A stretch of DNA of 32,158 bases from G039029935 sp039029935. GTDB taxonomy: Bacteria; Chloroflexota; Anaerolineae; Caldilineales; Caldilineaceae. The DNA lies in assembly GCA_039029935.1 (NCBI GenBank), contig JBCCFC010000005.1, positions 1 through 32,158 of the forward strand, read 5' to 3'. Under the pieces are notes generated by a model. It saw only the letters and a program-made list of their open reading frames with translations. It did not search any database and was not told the DNA's origin. Of this stretch, positions 1 to 9,863 are shown one piece after another. The position numbers and the translations under genes were made by a program. Every line of letters starts with the position of its first letter. Position 1 is the stretch's first letter.

Positions 1-2
1 AC

Positions 3-143
3 GAAGGATGGAACACAAAAACATCATTTTCCGTTGAAATAAATAGACTTACTCTAGCTGATTTATCAACAAACCAATCATCACAAGATTTTAAAATCGC
101 CATCACTTTAATAGAATTTACGTATGGGTGTTCTGTCAACTAA
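3..143 (+). CDS. Possible 3' end of a gene cut by the window edge
   Basis: One forward frame is open from the first bases to a TAA at 141–143, giving about 46 residues with no start codon inside the window. The residues alternate hydrophobic and polar in a way that could be the last strands of a folded protein (for example IAITLIEFTYG near the end). I recognise no family. The stretch is AT-rich and short, so chance openness is possible. If real, it ends 58 bp before the histidine kinase start at 202, in the same direction. The gap 144–201 shows no clear promoter or terminator. Confidence 0.3.
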   Translation, partial: EGWNTKTSFSVEINRLTLADLSTNQSSQDFKIAITLIEFTYGCSVN

Positions 144-201
144 GTTTTTCAGTGTACCTAACCGCGTAAGTCCTATTTGGTATTGAATAGAGAAAGAGCC
201 T

Positions 202-3200
202 ATGTTAGTGACACCAAGTCCAGAGAATGAATTAAAACGACTTTTAGCGATCCAAAATTTAAAAATTTTAGACACACCGCCAGAGCAACGCTTTGATCGG
301 ATCACACGCCTTGCCACCCAGTTATTTGATGCACCGATTGCCCTACTTACTCTGATTGATGCAGAACGTCAATGGTTTAAGTCTTGCCAAGGCGTTCCCA
401 TGACCGAGACACCGCGTGCAATTTCATTCTGTCAGCACACGATTGAGCAAGACGAAGTTTTTGTCATCCCCGATATGCATCTGGACGCGCGCTTTGCCAA
501 CAATCCAGTGGTGACAGGTGAGCCTCATGTTGTCTTTTATGCAGGCTACCCCGTTGCCACGCTGGACGGAACCAAAGTAGGCAGTCTCTGTATTCTCGAC
601 TATCAACCACGTACATTTTCAAAAGAGCAGCAGGAATCACTCAAAGATTTGGCGATCATGGCACAGAAAGAGCTACAGGGTTGGGAGATTGAGTCTCTCC
701 ATGAAACCGCTTCTGAACTGACGACCTATATCCGACAGCAACGCCATATCAACCGCTTCATGACCGCGATCAGCAAGGTACTGCGAAAAGAAACGGTTCA
801 ATCGTTACCACAAATGCTGCATGGCTGTGTTCAGGCGATGGTTGACCATCTTGATGCTGCGTTTGCCCGTATATGGACACTCAACGAACCGTTGCAACTA
901 CTCGAATTACAGGCGAGTGCAGGCATGTACACCCATCTTGATGGTGCGCATAGCCGTATCCCTGTCGGCCAATTTAAAATTGGGATGATTGCCAAAGAAC
1001 AGCAACCCCACTTGACCAATGATGTCCAGCGTGATGCGCGCGTGGGGGATAAAGCGTGGGCAAAACGTGAGGGGATGGTCGCTTTTGCAGGCTACCCTTT
1101 GATTGTTGGTGATCGAGTGTTTGGTGTGATGGCACTCTTTGCGCGTCGTACGTTAGATACGTTCGTTTTAGAAGCGATGGAGTCCGTTGCCAACAATATT
1201 GCTGTTTCCATTGATCTCAAGCATGTTGAAGATCGACTACGCAAAACGAGTGCTGTCGCTGAGAGCAGCCCTGCCGTACTCTTCCGCTGGCGGTCAGGCA
1301 TGGACTGGCCTGTTGAGTATGTATCGGACAACATTCGCCGTTTTGGCTATACCCCCGAAGAGTTATTGTCCGGCAACGTGCGTTATGCGGACATGATTCA
1401 CCCGGATGATTTTAAGCGCACCGCGCATGAGATCATGAAATATTCTGCTAGTGGTGTCACCGAATTTACCCAAGAGTATCGTCTACTGACCAAGGATGGG
1501 CAGGTGCGGTGGACTGATGATCGTACAGTGATTGAACGCAATGCCGAGGGCAAAATTACACATTACCAAGGCATTGTGCTGGACATCACCGAGCGCAAAG
1601 AAGCCGAAGCTGCGCTGGCAAAACAATATCAACAGACACAAGAGCTTTTGGATGAGACGGAGCGGCTCTATGATATTAGTTTGCAGATTAACCGCAGCGA
1701 AGGCTTACAGGAGCTAATGGCTGTCGTGGGGCAAAATCTAACGATTCCTGTCATTAATCGCGTGATTCTGAGCCTGATTGACTATGACGACAACGGGAAA
1801 ATGGTTGCGATCTATCACGCCGCCAATTGGTATAGTGGTCAAGGACCCAAGCCATCCCCGGTTGGGCGTCGCTTTGAACGTGAGACCTTCAAGACTTTAC
1901 GATTTTTGCTCACAAAAGAGCCGCTTTTTGTCGAAGATACGCAAACGGATGATCTCCTTGGCCGGCCTCTTGGGGAGTACTTCTTGCAGATGGGGATTGC
2001 CGCCATTATGGTGGTCCCGCTCTGGTCAGGCTCACATCAACTAGGCATTCTGTTGCTAGAGTCAGACGTTCCCCATCTTTGCGATGAGTATGAAAAGCGG
2101 TCGATTCTTGCCGTTTCTCAACATGTCGCGGCGGCTGTTGAGAATCACCTGCTGTTTGATCAGGTTCAACAGCGCGCCGCAGAATTAGCCAAAGCCAAAG
2201 ATGTAGCGGAGGTGGCGAGCCAAGCCAAAAGCACGTTCCTGTCGCAGATGACGCATGAATTACGCACCCCCATGAATGGTGTACTGGGTATGGCAACACT
2301 CATGAGCGATACGTCACTCAATGAAAAACAGCGAGATATTCTGGACACACTGCGTGCCAGTGGTGATACACTATTGACCATCATCAACGATATCCTCGAC
2401 TTTTCCAAAATCGAAGCCAATCAGATGGAGTTGGAAAAAGTACCCTTTACCGTCAAAACCTGTATTGAACAGGCTTTTGATTTGGTGCGTCCTCATGCCC
2501 TCGCCAAGGGGCTGTCGCTCGACTATACCATAGACAAAAGCGTTCCTGCTGGGTTGATTCAAGATGTGACGCGGGTGCGTCAGATTCTGACCAACTTGGT
2601 GGTCAATGCCGTCAAATTCACCGATGAGGGGCGTATCACGGTCAGGGTCAAAGCGTCTTCTATCGACAATAAAAGCAATGCAAGCAGTCCTGATGACCTC
2701 AAAATACAATTTTCAATCAAAGACACAGGCATTGGTATCCCCAAAGACCGCATCAATCGGCTCTTTCAATCGTTCAGCCAAGTCGATGCTTCAACGACGC
2801 GCAAATATGGCGGGACGGGGCTGGGATTGGCGATTAGTAAACAACTGTGCGAGCTGATGGGTGGCGATATCTGGGTTGACAGTACACCGAATGTCGGTTC
2901 CACCTTCCACTTTACCATTATTGCCCAACAGGTCGAGTTGCCCAAGGCCAAACCAGCCAAACGTGCATCCGCCAACAAAAAGCTCTTTGACAAAAATATG
3001 GCAAAAGAAAAACCGCTTCGCATCTTATTGACCGAAGATAACGTCATCAATCAAAAAGTGGCCTTGGGCGTCCTCAAAAAATGTGGCTATACAGCCGATG
3101 TTGCCGCCAATGGGTTGGAGGCAATCAACGCGCTGATGCGTCAACCGTATGATGTTATTTTGATGGATGTTCACATGCCAGAGATGGATGGTGTGACCGC

Positions 3201-3399
3201 AACCAAGCGAATCCGCGCACAGTGGCCGCCAGAGGAGCAACCGACCATCATTGCGTTGACCGCTGATGCGATGGACCAACAGCGTGAAGCCTATCTGGGT
3301 GCGGGGATGGATGATCTGGTGACAAAGCCCATTCGGATACCCGCGCTTGTATCTGCGCTGCAACGTGTCCCATTTTCGTCTATAACACAACTTAAATAG
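202..3399 (+). CDS. Soluble hybrid histidine kinase, GAF-GAF-PAS-GAF-HisKA-HATPase-REC
   Basis: A 1065-residue cytoplasmic sensor kinase that should autophosphorylate on His and pass the phosphate to its own receiver. Order by eye: GAF about 5–165 (starts with the typical ILDTPPEQRFDRITRLA signature), GAF about 180–340, PAS with PAC tail about 345–470 (ends DITERKEAE), GAF about 490–665, HisKA with phospho-acceptor H685 in MTHELRTPMNG, HATPase about 787–925 (N-box N802, DTGIGIP, GTGLGLAI), REC about 950–1062 with acceptor D989 in LMDVHMPEMDG and KPIR near the end. No signal peptide or membrane segment is visible, so it probably senses a soluble or bound-cofactor signal. The acid-pocket motif reads TEDN where the paralogs have AEDN. 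The ATG at 202 has only a weak AG-rich upstream stretch (agagaaagag). The next gene follows after 5 bp, implying one transcript. Confidence 0.93.
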   Translation: MLVTPSPENELKRLLAIQNLKILDTPPEQRFDRITRLATQLFDAPIALLTLIDAERQWFKSCQGVPMTETPRAISFCQHTIEQDEVFVIPDMHLDARFANNPVVTGEPHVVFYAGYPVATLDGTKVGSLCILDYQPRTFSKEQQESLKDLAIMAQKELQGWEIESLHETASELTTYIRQQRHINRFMTAISKVLRKETVQSLPQMLHGCVQAMVDHLDAAFARIWTLNEPLQLLELQASAGMYTHLDGAHSRIPVGQFKIGMIAKEQQPHLTNDVQRDARVGDKAWAKREGMVAFAGYPLIVGDRVFGVMALFARRTLDTFVLEAMESVANNIAVSIDLKHVEDRLRKTSAVAESSPAVLFRWRSGMDWPVEYVSDNIRRFGYTPEELLSGNVRYADMIHPDDFKRTAHEIMKYSASGVTEFTQEYRLLTKDGQVRWTDDRTVIERNAEGKITHYQGIVLDITERKEAEAALAKQYQQTQELLDETERLYDISLQINRSEGLQELMAVVGQNLTIPVINRVILSLIDYDDNGKMVAIYHAANWYSGQGPKPSPVGRRFERETFKTLRFLLTKEPLFVEDTQTDDLLGRPLGEYFLQMGIAAIMVVPLWSGSHQLGILLLESDVPHLCDEYEKRSILAVSQHVAAAVENHLLFDQVQQRAAELAKAKDVAEVASQAKSTFLSQMTHELRTPMNGVLGMATLMSDTSLNEKQRDILDTLRASGDTLLTIINDILDFSKIEANQMELEKVPFTVKTCIEQAFDLVRPHALAKGLSLDYTIDKSVPAGLIQDVTRVRQILTNLVVNAVKFTDEGRITVRVKASSIDNKSNASSPDDLKIQFSIKDTGIGIPKDRINRLFQSFSQVDASTTRKYGGTGLGLAISKQLCELMGGDIWVDSTPNVGSTFHFTIIAQQVELPKAKPAKRASANKKLFDKNMAKEKPLRILLTEDNVINQKVALGVLKKCGYTADVAANGLEAINALMRQPYDVILMDVHMPEMDGVTATKRIRAQWPPEEQPTIIALTADAMDQQREAYLGAGMDDLVTKPIRIPALVSALQRVPFSSITQLK

Positions 3400-3404
3400 A
3401 TTAT

Positions 3405-6400
3405 ATGTTGAACAAAAATTCTGAATTGATTTTCGATAGCCCCAATTCATTGATATACCGAAGCCCCAATTCATTGATATACCGACAAGACAAATATCAC
3501 AAACACAATAAACACGACAAACTTCATGGCTCACAATCTGTCGTTATCAAAGTTCTTAAATCGGATCGCCCCACACGCCGCCAGATTGTCCAATTTAATA
3601 ATGAATATGAATTGACCAAAGACCTCAATGTTGCCGGGGTGCGCAAAGGGTTGTCCATGACAACGATAGAGGGTCGCTATGCCTTGGTGTTGGACTATAT
3701 TGAGGGCAAAACACTCAAAGAAGCCTTGATTCAAGACAACGGCGTTGACCACAACGGCGTTGAGCACAGCGCGCTGCGCAATCTGCCAACGGCTCAATTC
3801 TTGGCAGATTTTTTGCATCTTGCCCTTGCCATCACCAATGCGCTCGATGAGATTCACCAGCATCGCATTATCCACAAGGATATCAACAGCCACAATATCC
3901 TAGTCACAACAAGCACACCAGAAAATGCACCCCAAAAAAAATGGAACCCCACCATCATTGACTTTGGCATTGCCACCCAGCTCAATCTCAAGAGACCTCA
4001 CCTGAGCAGCCCAGAAGAACTCGAAGGGACGCTGGCCTATCTCTCTCCAGAGCAGACTGGGCGCATGAACCGCGTGGTCGATTATCGTACCGACCTCTAT
4101 TCGCTGGGTGTGACACTGTATGAGGTGCTGACGGGGCGTCTGCCCTTTGAGATGACCGATGCATTGGCCTTGGTCCACGCACACCTCGCCATCAACCCTA
4201 CCCCGCCGACAACGGTGAATCCCGCTATCCCACCTGCTCTGTCCGATATCATCATGAAATTGCTGGCAAAGAATGCCGAAGACCGCTATCAGTCTGCCAT
4301 AGGGCTTGCCGCTGACCTCATCATCTGCCAACAGCAACTGGAAACCAAGGGCGTACTTGTCTCTTTTCCATTGGCGCACACGGATTTTTCGACCCAGTTT
4401 ACCCTGCCACAAACATTATATGGGCGTGAGGCCGAACGCCAGACGCTGCTTGATGCATTTGACCAGTGTGGGCAAGATGCTGGCAGTAATCAGCTCGTGC
4501 TGGTCGCGGGGTATTCGGGTATCGGCAAATCGGCACTGGTTCACGAACTGCACAAGCCTGTCACGGCACGGCGGGGCTACTTTATTAGTGGGAAGTTTGA
4601 GCAGTATCAGCGTGACATCCCATTTTTTGGATTGGTTGCCGCCATCCGCGAGCTAATCGAGTATCTGCTAACCGAACGCGAGGCACAACTGGTGCAATGG
4701 CGGTCACGGTTGTTGGATGCGCTGGGTGGCGATGGACAGGTACTGATTGAGTTGGTTCCGCAGTTGGCATTGATTTTAGGTGAGCAACCAGAGGCCAACC
4801 CACTGGGACCTCAAGAATCGCAAAACCGTTTGCATCATCTCTTTCCCAAACTGATTGCTGTGTTTGCCCAAAAAGAACACCCGCTTGTCCTCTTTTTGGA
4901 TGACTTACAGTGGGCCGACCTGGCAACGCTCAAACTGCTCCAACAGATGGTGATGGACCAATCCCAACAGGCACTCTTGTTGATTGGGGCGTATCGAGAC
5001 AATGAAGTGGATCAGCATCATCCTCTCCAAGCCCTCATCGAGGAGTTGCGTACACGGAATATCCCACTGCACCAATTAGCACTGGAACCCTTGCGTGTAA
5101 CCGATACCCAGGCATTGTTGGCCGATCTATTGACCGTCAATGCACAGACCAAACAAGCTGAACCACAAGACCAAAGAGCAGAAAGAGCAGAAAGAACACA
5201 CAGCATTGCAGCTCTGTCTCAACTTCTGCAAACACGAACCGGGGGCAATCCCTTTTTCCTGCGCGAATTTTTAACATCACTGTATCAGAGCGAACTACTC
5301 CGTTTTGATCCTGGGTCGGGGCAATGGTTGTGGGACTTAGCAGAGATCAACGCCTTGAGCAGCACAGAGAGTGTGGTGGACTTGCTCGAAAATCGGCTAC
5401 GTCAACTGCCAGCAAAAACACAGTCCATCCTTCAGTTGGCAGCCTGTATTGGCAATCGGTTTTCGTTTGAGGTGCTGGTAATTATTGCGGACCAGCCAGC
5501 CAAAGCGGTTCACCAACAGTTGTGGCCTGCGCTGGAGGCAGGGTTGATTGTACCTCTTGGCGAAAACTACCGATATGTAATGAGCCTTGATGCGGGAACT
5601 CACGCTGCAAACGATGTCAATATCGATACACTCAACACAGAACAAGATGAGCCTATCTATAAATTTGTTCACGACCGTGTACAGCAGGCTGCATATGGGT
5701 TGATTGATGCCGTGGATAGTGCGTCTGTCCATCAACAGATTGGGCAGTTGATGCGTCAGAAACTCTCACCCGCAGAACAGCACGAGCGCTTGTTTGAATT
5801 GGTTGGGCATTTGAACAAGGTTCTCGACGGCAATGAGGGTGGGATGCGCCCTGAATTGCTTGCTGATGAAGAGCAGATGAGGATTGCCCGACTCAATTTG
5901 CAGGCGGGTGAAAAGGCGATTGCGGCGGCTGCATTCTCGCCTGCACTGCGCTATCTACAAACCAGTTGGCACATTATCAGAGGCATGGTTGCGCATGACA
6001 ATCATGACAAGAATCAGAGTACGCAAAATGAATCTGTGGCTTGGCGTGACCACTATGACATGGTGCTGAAACTTCACAATTTGATGGTCGAAGCGGCTTA
6101 TGTTGCGGGCGAGCTTGACCTAATGCATGATACATTAGAGGCGGTGATGACCCATGCGCATACAGATTGGGACAAAATGCCCGCCTCGACGACACTCCTC
6201 CGTTATTATGCCAGCAGCAACCAGTACATGGCCGGGGCAGCGTGGGGGCGGCAAGTCCTACGCTTGGCAGGGGTCGATTTGCCAGAAAAACCAAGCCGTT
6301 TCTATGTTGTTCGTCTATTTTTGCAAACCGACCGCGCGCTTCATCGCGTCACCGCCCAAAACCGCTTCAATCCATTATCGGACAGAGATTGGTCCAGACT

Positions 6401-9400
6401 CTTGACCCGACCCGATATGCAAGACCCACAGAAACAGGCCATAATGGCCGTCGTGCGTGTTCTGCTGGGGATTGCCTTTTTTGCCGACCAAGACCTTGTG
6501 CCGCTCTTAATCTGCACAGGTGTGCAATTGAGCCTGACCTATGGCAACAGCCCTGAGTCCGCCTCGACCTATGGTACATTTGCGGCGGCATTGGCTGAGT
6601 CCGACTTTGGCCGCACAAAGTATAGCTATGAGTTGGGGCAAACCGCATTGACGCTGGCAAATCGCTATCAAGTCAAGGGCCTGCAAGGTGAGACGCTGCT
6701 TTATACCAACGGCTTTATCAACCATCGGCACATGCCTGTTCATCAAACATTTGCCGGGCTGCTGGATGCCTCGCGACACAGCCTTGAAGCGGGCGATGTC
6801 CACAACGCGTGTAGTGCCGTTATGCTCTATGCCGTGAGTATCTATAATTGGGGCTATGCCTTGCCACAGGTGGCGCAGGAATATGAACACTATCGGTCAT
6901 TTTTAGAAAAGTATCACCTTGACACCTATATTCATTTCATGTCATTGTATCAACAGCTTGTGTTCAATCTGCTGGGGCAGAGCGACGACCCCTGTCAATT
7001 GCAGGGTGATGTCTATGATGAAGTCGAGATGTTGCCACGCTATCACGCCGAAAAGGATTACACTGCTCTGGTTATTCTCTATCGACGTAAGAATGAGCTC
7101 TGCTATTTGCATGGCCGATTTGAGGAAGCGTTGGGGTATATGCAAATCGTGGAGCAGCATATTAACGTTGGGCGTGGCATGGCTGAACGGCCCCTGATCT
7201 ATTTGTATGGTGCGCTCATCCGTTTGGCTCTCTATCCGTCTGTCACCCGTCCAGAACAACGGCAGTTTATGCGTGTCATCAAGACAAATCTTCGGCAGAT
7301 CAAAAAATTGGCAAAACATGCCCCTGCCAACTATCTGCACTTCTATGCCCTCATCAATGCCGAGATTGCTCGTGTGGAGGGGAAAAATACGCTGGCTCGT
7401 GAACGGTATATTGAGGCGATTACACAGTGCAAAGCCCAGCACTATATCCATCATGAAGCATTGGCCTTTGAGTTGGCGGGTCAATTTGCCGAAAGCCAAG
7501 GGCAAAGTTGGGTTGCACAGACCTATCTGCGTGAAGCCTATGCCGCCTATCAACAGTGGGGTGCTGTCACAAAACTGCAACATCTGCAATCCAATTTCCC
7601 CCATTTTCTTGCAGAAGGGCGGTCCATTGCCCAAACACTCTATGACAGAGCCGCTACACAACACAAAATCCCCAGAACCATGACCGCAACCACCGATTTG
7701 GGGACACTGGATGTCAGAACTATTCTAAAAGCATCGCAAACCATTTCCAGTGAAATCATGATCGGACACCTGCTTGCCAAAATGATGCGCGTTGTGCTGG
7801 AGAGTGCAGGGGCGCAGCGGGCGGTTTTGGTGTTGCGGTGGGATGACCAGTGGATGATTCAGGCGGACCTAAATTGGCAAGAAGCAGAAATTGAATCGCA
7901 AAAGATGTCGCAACCAATCGTGATGGATACAACGCTATTACCCGATGCCACAGAGATTGTGCCTGTGGGGTTGGTCAACTTTATCATCCGCACAGGACAT
8001 ACGCTGATCTTGGATCATGGCGTGACAGAGACCCAATTTGCACATGATCCCTATTTCCGGTCAAATCACCCACCGTCCTTGCTCTGTATGCCGATTGTCA
8101 ACCAAGGCACAACCAGCGGGTTGCTCTACCTCGAAAATTATCTCAGTACCGATGTCTTTTCCTCTGAGCGGATCGAGGTGTTGACCATGCTCTCCTCACA
8201 AATGGCGATTTCGCTCAACAATGCCCTGCTCTATGAACATCTTGAAGAGCGTGTGGCAGAGCGCACCAGCGAATTGACACAGACGTTGACCGCGTTGCAG
8301 ACAACCCAACAGGCACTTGTTGAGGCCAAAGAGCAGGCAGAGCGCGCCAGCCTATCCAAAAGCACCTTTCTTTCACAGATGACTCACGAGCTACGTACCC
8401 CCATGAATGGTGTGCTGGGGATGGCAACGCTACTGGACGATACGATCCTTGACGCAAAACAGCAGGAGATGCTGGATACGATTCGCGGCAGTGGCGACAC
8501 ACTCTTAACCATCATCAACGATATTCTCGACTTCTCCAAAATCGAAGCCAATAAACTGGAGTTGGAGAAAGTGCCCTTTGAAATCAAGGGCTGTATTGAG
8601 GATACCTTTGCACTGGTTCAGGCCAATGCTGCGTCCAAAGGATTATCGCTGACCTATCACATTGCATCGGATACCCCCAAAGGCGTGGTCCAAGATGTCA
8701 CACGGGTGCGCCAAATCCTCACCAATCTTGTCGGCAATGCCGTCAAATTCACAGACACAGGTGGGATTACAGTCACCGTTCAGAGTTCTTTGGCGTCTGC
8801 TGCCGATACCAACACCCATCAACCTGTCAGAACAGAATCGCAAAATGGGCGAGAGATAGACGATAGCCAAGAACGAGGGAGCTATTTGCTTCATTTTATA
8901 GTCAAAGATACAGGCATCGGTATTCCAGTAAACCGCATAGACAGGCTCTTCCAATCCTTTAGTCAGGCTGATGAGACAACCACGCGTAAATATGGGGGAA
9001 CCGGGCTGGGTCTGGCAATCAGCAAACAGCTTTGCGGGTTGATGGGGGGCGAGATTTGGGTGGAGAGCGAGGTCAATGTTGGTTCCGCCTTTCATTTCAC
9101 CATTCTGGCACGGCAGACACAACGATACGCCAGACAAACCCAGCATGTGTCCAAGCTGAACACAAAGATGGCACAACAAAAGCCGCTGCGTATCCTCTTG
9201 GCCGAGGACAATGTGGTCAACCAAAAAGTGGCGTTGGGTGTGCTGCGTAAGTGTGGCTACACAGCCGATGTCGCGGCCAATGGGCTGGAGGCGATTGATG
9301 CACTCATGCGCCAACCCTATGATGTGATTCTCATGGATGTGCATATGCCAGAGATGGATGGCTTGACCGCGACCCAACGGATTCGCCACAATTGGCCACC

Positions 9401-9560
9401 AGACAAACAACCCACGATTATTGCCCTCACGGCAGATGCGATGGAGCAACAGAAGGAAGCGTATCTGGGTATGGGTATGGATGATTTTGTGACCAAGCCG
9501 ATTCGGATTTCAGCGTTGATGTCTGCGCTCGACCGTGTGCCGAATCATGCGCTGTCTTGA
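3405..9560 (+). CDS. Giant Ser/Thr kinase–AAA ATPase–GAF–hybrid histidine kinase (HstK-like)
   Basis: A 2051-residue fusion combining a Ser/Thr-type kinase with a two-component transmitter and receiver, as in the cyanobacterial HstK-like family. Kinase domain about 8–300: candidate ATP lysine K49, catalytic HKDINSHN with D159 and N164, DFG at D186, and the GTLAYLSPEQTGR activation segment. AAA_16-type ATPase follows: Walker A GYSGIGKS with K375, Walker B LVLFLDDLQWAD with D499/D500. A long helical, TPR-like stretch runs about 780–1400. Then GAF about 1434–1608, coiled coil to about 1650, HisKA with H1661, HATPase about 1762–1890, REC from about 1927 with D1978. The glycine-rich loop is degenerate and its segment is duplicated (SPNSLIYR twice). 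The ATG lies 5 bp after the previous stop without a clear Shine–Dalgarno, so translational coupling is likely. The start is supported by a shared MLNxNxxLIFD beginning in the paralog at 21163. No transmembrane segments seen. Confidence 0.93.
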   Translation: MLNKNSELIFDSPNSLIYRSPNSLIYRQDKYHKHNKHDKLHGSQSVVIKVLKSDRPTRRQIVQFNNEYELTKDLNVAGVRKGLSMTTIEGRYALVLDYIEGKTLKEALIQDNGVDHNGVEHSALRNLPTAQFLADFLHLALAITNALDEIHQHRIIHKDINSHNILVTTSTPENAPQKKWNPTIIDFGIATQLNLKRPHLSSPEELEGTLAYLSPEQTGRMNRVVDYRTDLYSLGVTLYEVLTGRLPFEMTDALALVHAHLAINPTPPTTVNPAIPPALSDIIMKLLAKNAEDRYQSAIGLAADLIICQQQLETKGVLVSFPLAHTDFSTQFTLPQTLYGREAERQTLLDAFDQCGQDAGSNQLVLVAGYSGIGKSALVHELHKPVTARRGYFISGKFEQYQRDIPFFGLVAAIRELIEYLLTEREAQLVQWRSRLLDALGGDGQVLIELVPQLALILGEQPEANPLGPQESQNRLHHLFPKLIAVFAQKEHPLVLFLDDLQWADLATLKLLQQMVMDQSQQALLLIGAYRDNEVDQHHPLQALIEELRTRNIPLHQLALEPLRVTDTQALLADLLTVNAQTKQAEPQDQRAERAERTHSIAALSQLLQTRTGGNPFFLREFLTSLYQSELLRFDPGSGQWLWDLAEINALSSTESVVDLLENRLRQLPAKTQSILQLAACIGNRFSFEVLVIIADQPAKAVHQQLWPALEAGLIVPLGENYRYVMSLDAGTHAANDVNIDTLNTEQDEPIYKFVHDRVQQAAYGLIDAVDSASVHQQIGQLMRQKLSPAEQHERLFELVGHLNKVLDGNEGGMRPELLADEEQMRIARLNLQAGEKAIAAAAFSPALRYLQTSWHIIRGMVAHDNHDKNQSTQNESVAWRDHYDMVLKLHNLMVEAAYVAGELDLMHDTLEAVMTHAHTDWDKMPASTTLLRYYASSNQYMAGAAWGRQVLRLAGVDLPEKPSRFYVVRLFLQTDRALHRVTAQNRFNPLSDRDWSRLLTRPDMQDPQKQAIMAVVRVLLGIAFFADQDLVPLLICTGVQLSLTYGNSPESASTYGTFAAALAESDFGRTKYSYELGQTALTLANRYQVKGLQGETLLYTNGFINHRHMPVHQTFAGLLDASRHSLEAGDVHNACSAVMLYAVSIYNWGYALPQVAQEYEHYRSFLEKYHLDTYIHFMSLYQQLVFNLLGQSDDPCQLQGDVYDEVEMLPRYHAEKDYTALVILYRRKNELCYLHGRFEEALGYMQIVEQHINVGRGMAERPLIYLYGALIRLALYPSVTRPEQRQFMRVIKTNLRQIKKLAKHAPANYLHFYALINAEIARVEGKNTLARERYIEAITQCKAQHYIHHEALAFELAGQFAESQGQSWVAQTYLREAYAAYQQWGAVTKLQHLQSNFPHFLAEGRSIAQTLYDRAATQHKIPRTMTATTDLGTLDVRTILKASQTISSEIMIGHLLAKMMRVVLESAGAQRAVLVLRWDDQWMIQADLNWQEAEIESQKMSQPIVMDTTLLPDATEIVPVGLVNFIIRTGHTLILDHGVTETQFAHDPYFRSNHPPSLLCMPIVNQGTTSGLLYLENYLSTDVFSSERIEVLTMLSSQMAISLNNALLYEHLEERVAERTSELTQTLTALQTTQQALVEAKEQAERASLSKSTFLSQMTHELRTPMNGVLGMATLLDDTILDAKQQEMLDTIRGSGDTLLTIINDILDFSKIEANKLELEKVPFEIKGCIEDTFALVQANAASKGLSLTYHIASDTPKGVVQDVTRVRQILTNLVGNAVKFTDTGGITVTVQSSLASAADTNTHQPVRTESQNGREIDDSQERGSYLLHFIVKDTGIGIPVNRIDRLFQSFSQADETTTRKYGGTGLGLAISKQLCGLMGGEIWVESEVNVGSAFHFTILARQTQRYARQTQHVSKLNTKMAQQKPLRILLAEDNVVNQKVALGVLRKCGYTADVAANGLEAIDALMRQPYDVILMDVHMPEMDGLTATQRIRHNWPPDKQPTIIALTADAMEQQKEAYLGMGMDDFVTKPIRISALMSALDRVPNHALS
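3438..3485 (+). repeat. Perfect 2 x 24-bp tandem duplication inside the kinase gene
   Basis: Two identical 24-bp units (3438–3461 and 3462–3485) encode SPNSLIYR twice in frame. In related kinases this segment is the glycine-rich ATP loop (typically GSNSLVYR-like), and the paralog at 21163 has one copy (GSHSVIYQ). The exact identity of the two units suggests a recent slippage event. The effect on ATP binding is unknown. Confidence 0.9.
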
Positions 9561-9856
9561 GTAGAGTTGTCGGTGGAATAATTTGTGAGCAACGATTCAA
9601 CGACAACCCTATGATGGTCATCCTGATGGATGTTCAAATGCCAGAGATGGATGGCTTGACGGCCACACAGCGTATTCGGACCCAATGGTCGCGCGAAGAG
9701 CAACCCAGCATTATCGCCTTGACCGCCGATGCAATGGAGCAGCATCGAGAAGCGTTTCTCAACGCGGGCATGGATGATTTTGTCCCCAAACCCATCCGCG
9801 TGCCCGCGTTGATATCTGCGCTCAACCGTGTCAACACAGAGCCTGTTCTAGGCTAA
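9557..9856 (+). pseudogene. Receiver-domain fragment, C-terminal half only
   Basis: A 99-codon frame begins at a TTG overlapping the stop of the giant kinase. From about 9609 it matches the second half of the receiver domains in this window, with LMDVQMPEMDG, IIALTADAM and the KPIR lysine region. The first half, with the AEDN acid pocket and first strands, is missing, so it cannot be an ordinary receiver. It ends FVPKPIRVPALISALNRVNT, matching the 18253–21153 kinase (same wording) rather than its own neighbour (FVTKPIRISALMSAL). The DNA similarity continues through the stop codon (ggctaagtgaagt versus agctaagtggagt). This makes it a remnant of a kinase of that type, probably left by a deletion. 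Translation through TTG/TGA overlap is possible but unproven. Confidence 0.75.
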
Positions 9857-9863
9857 GTGAAGT

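Noticed and set aside
8643..9449. Long antisense open frames within the kinase genes (for example this 268-codon one)
   Set aside because: They mirror conserved domain coding on the other strand, recur in all paralogs, and have no family features or ribosome-binding sites.
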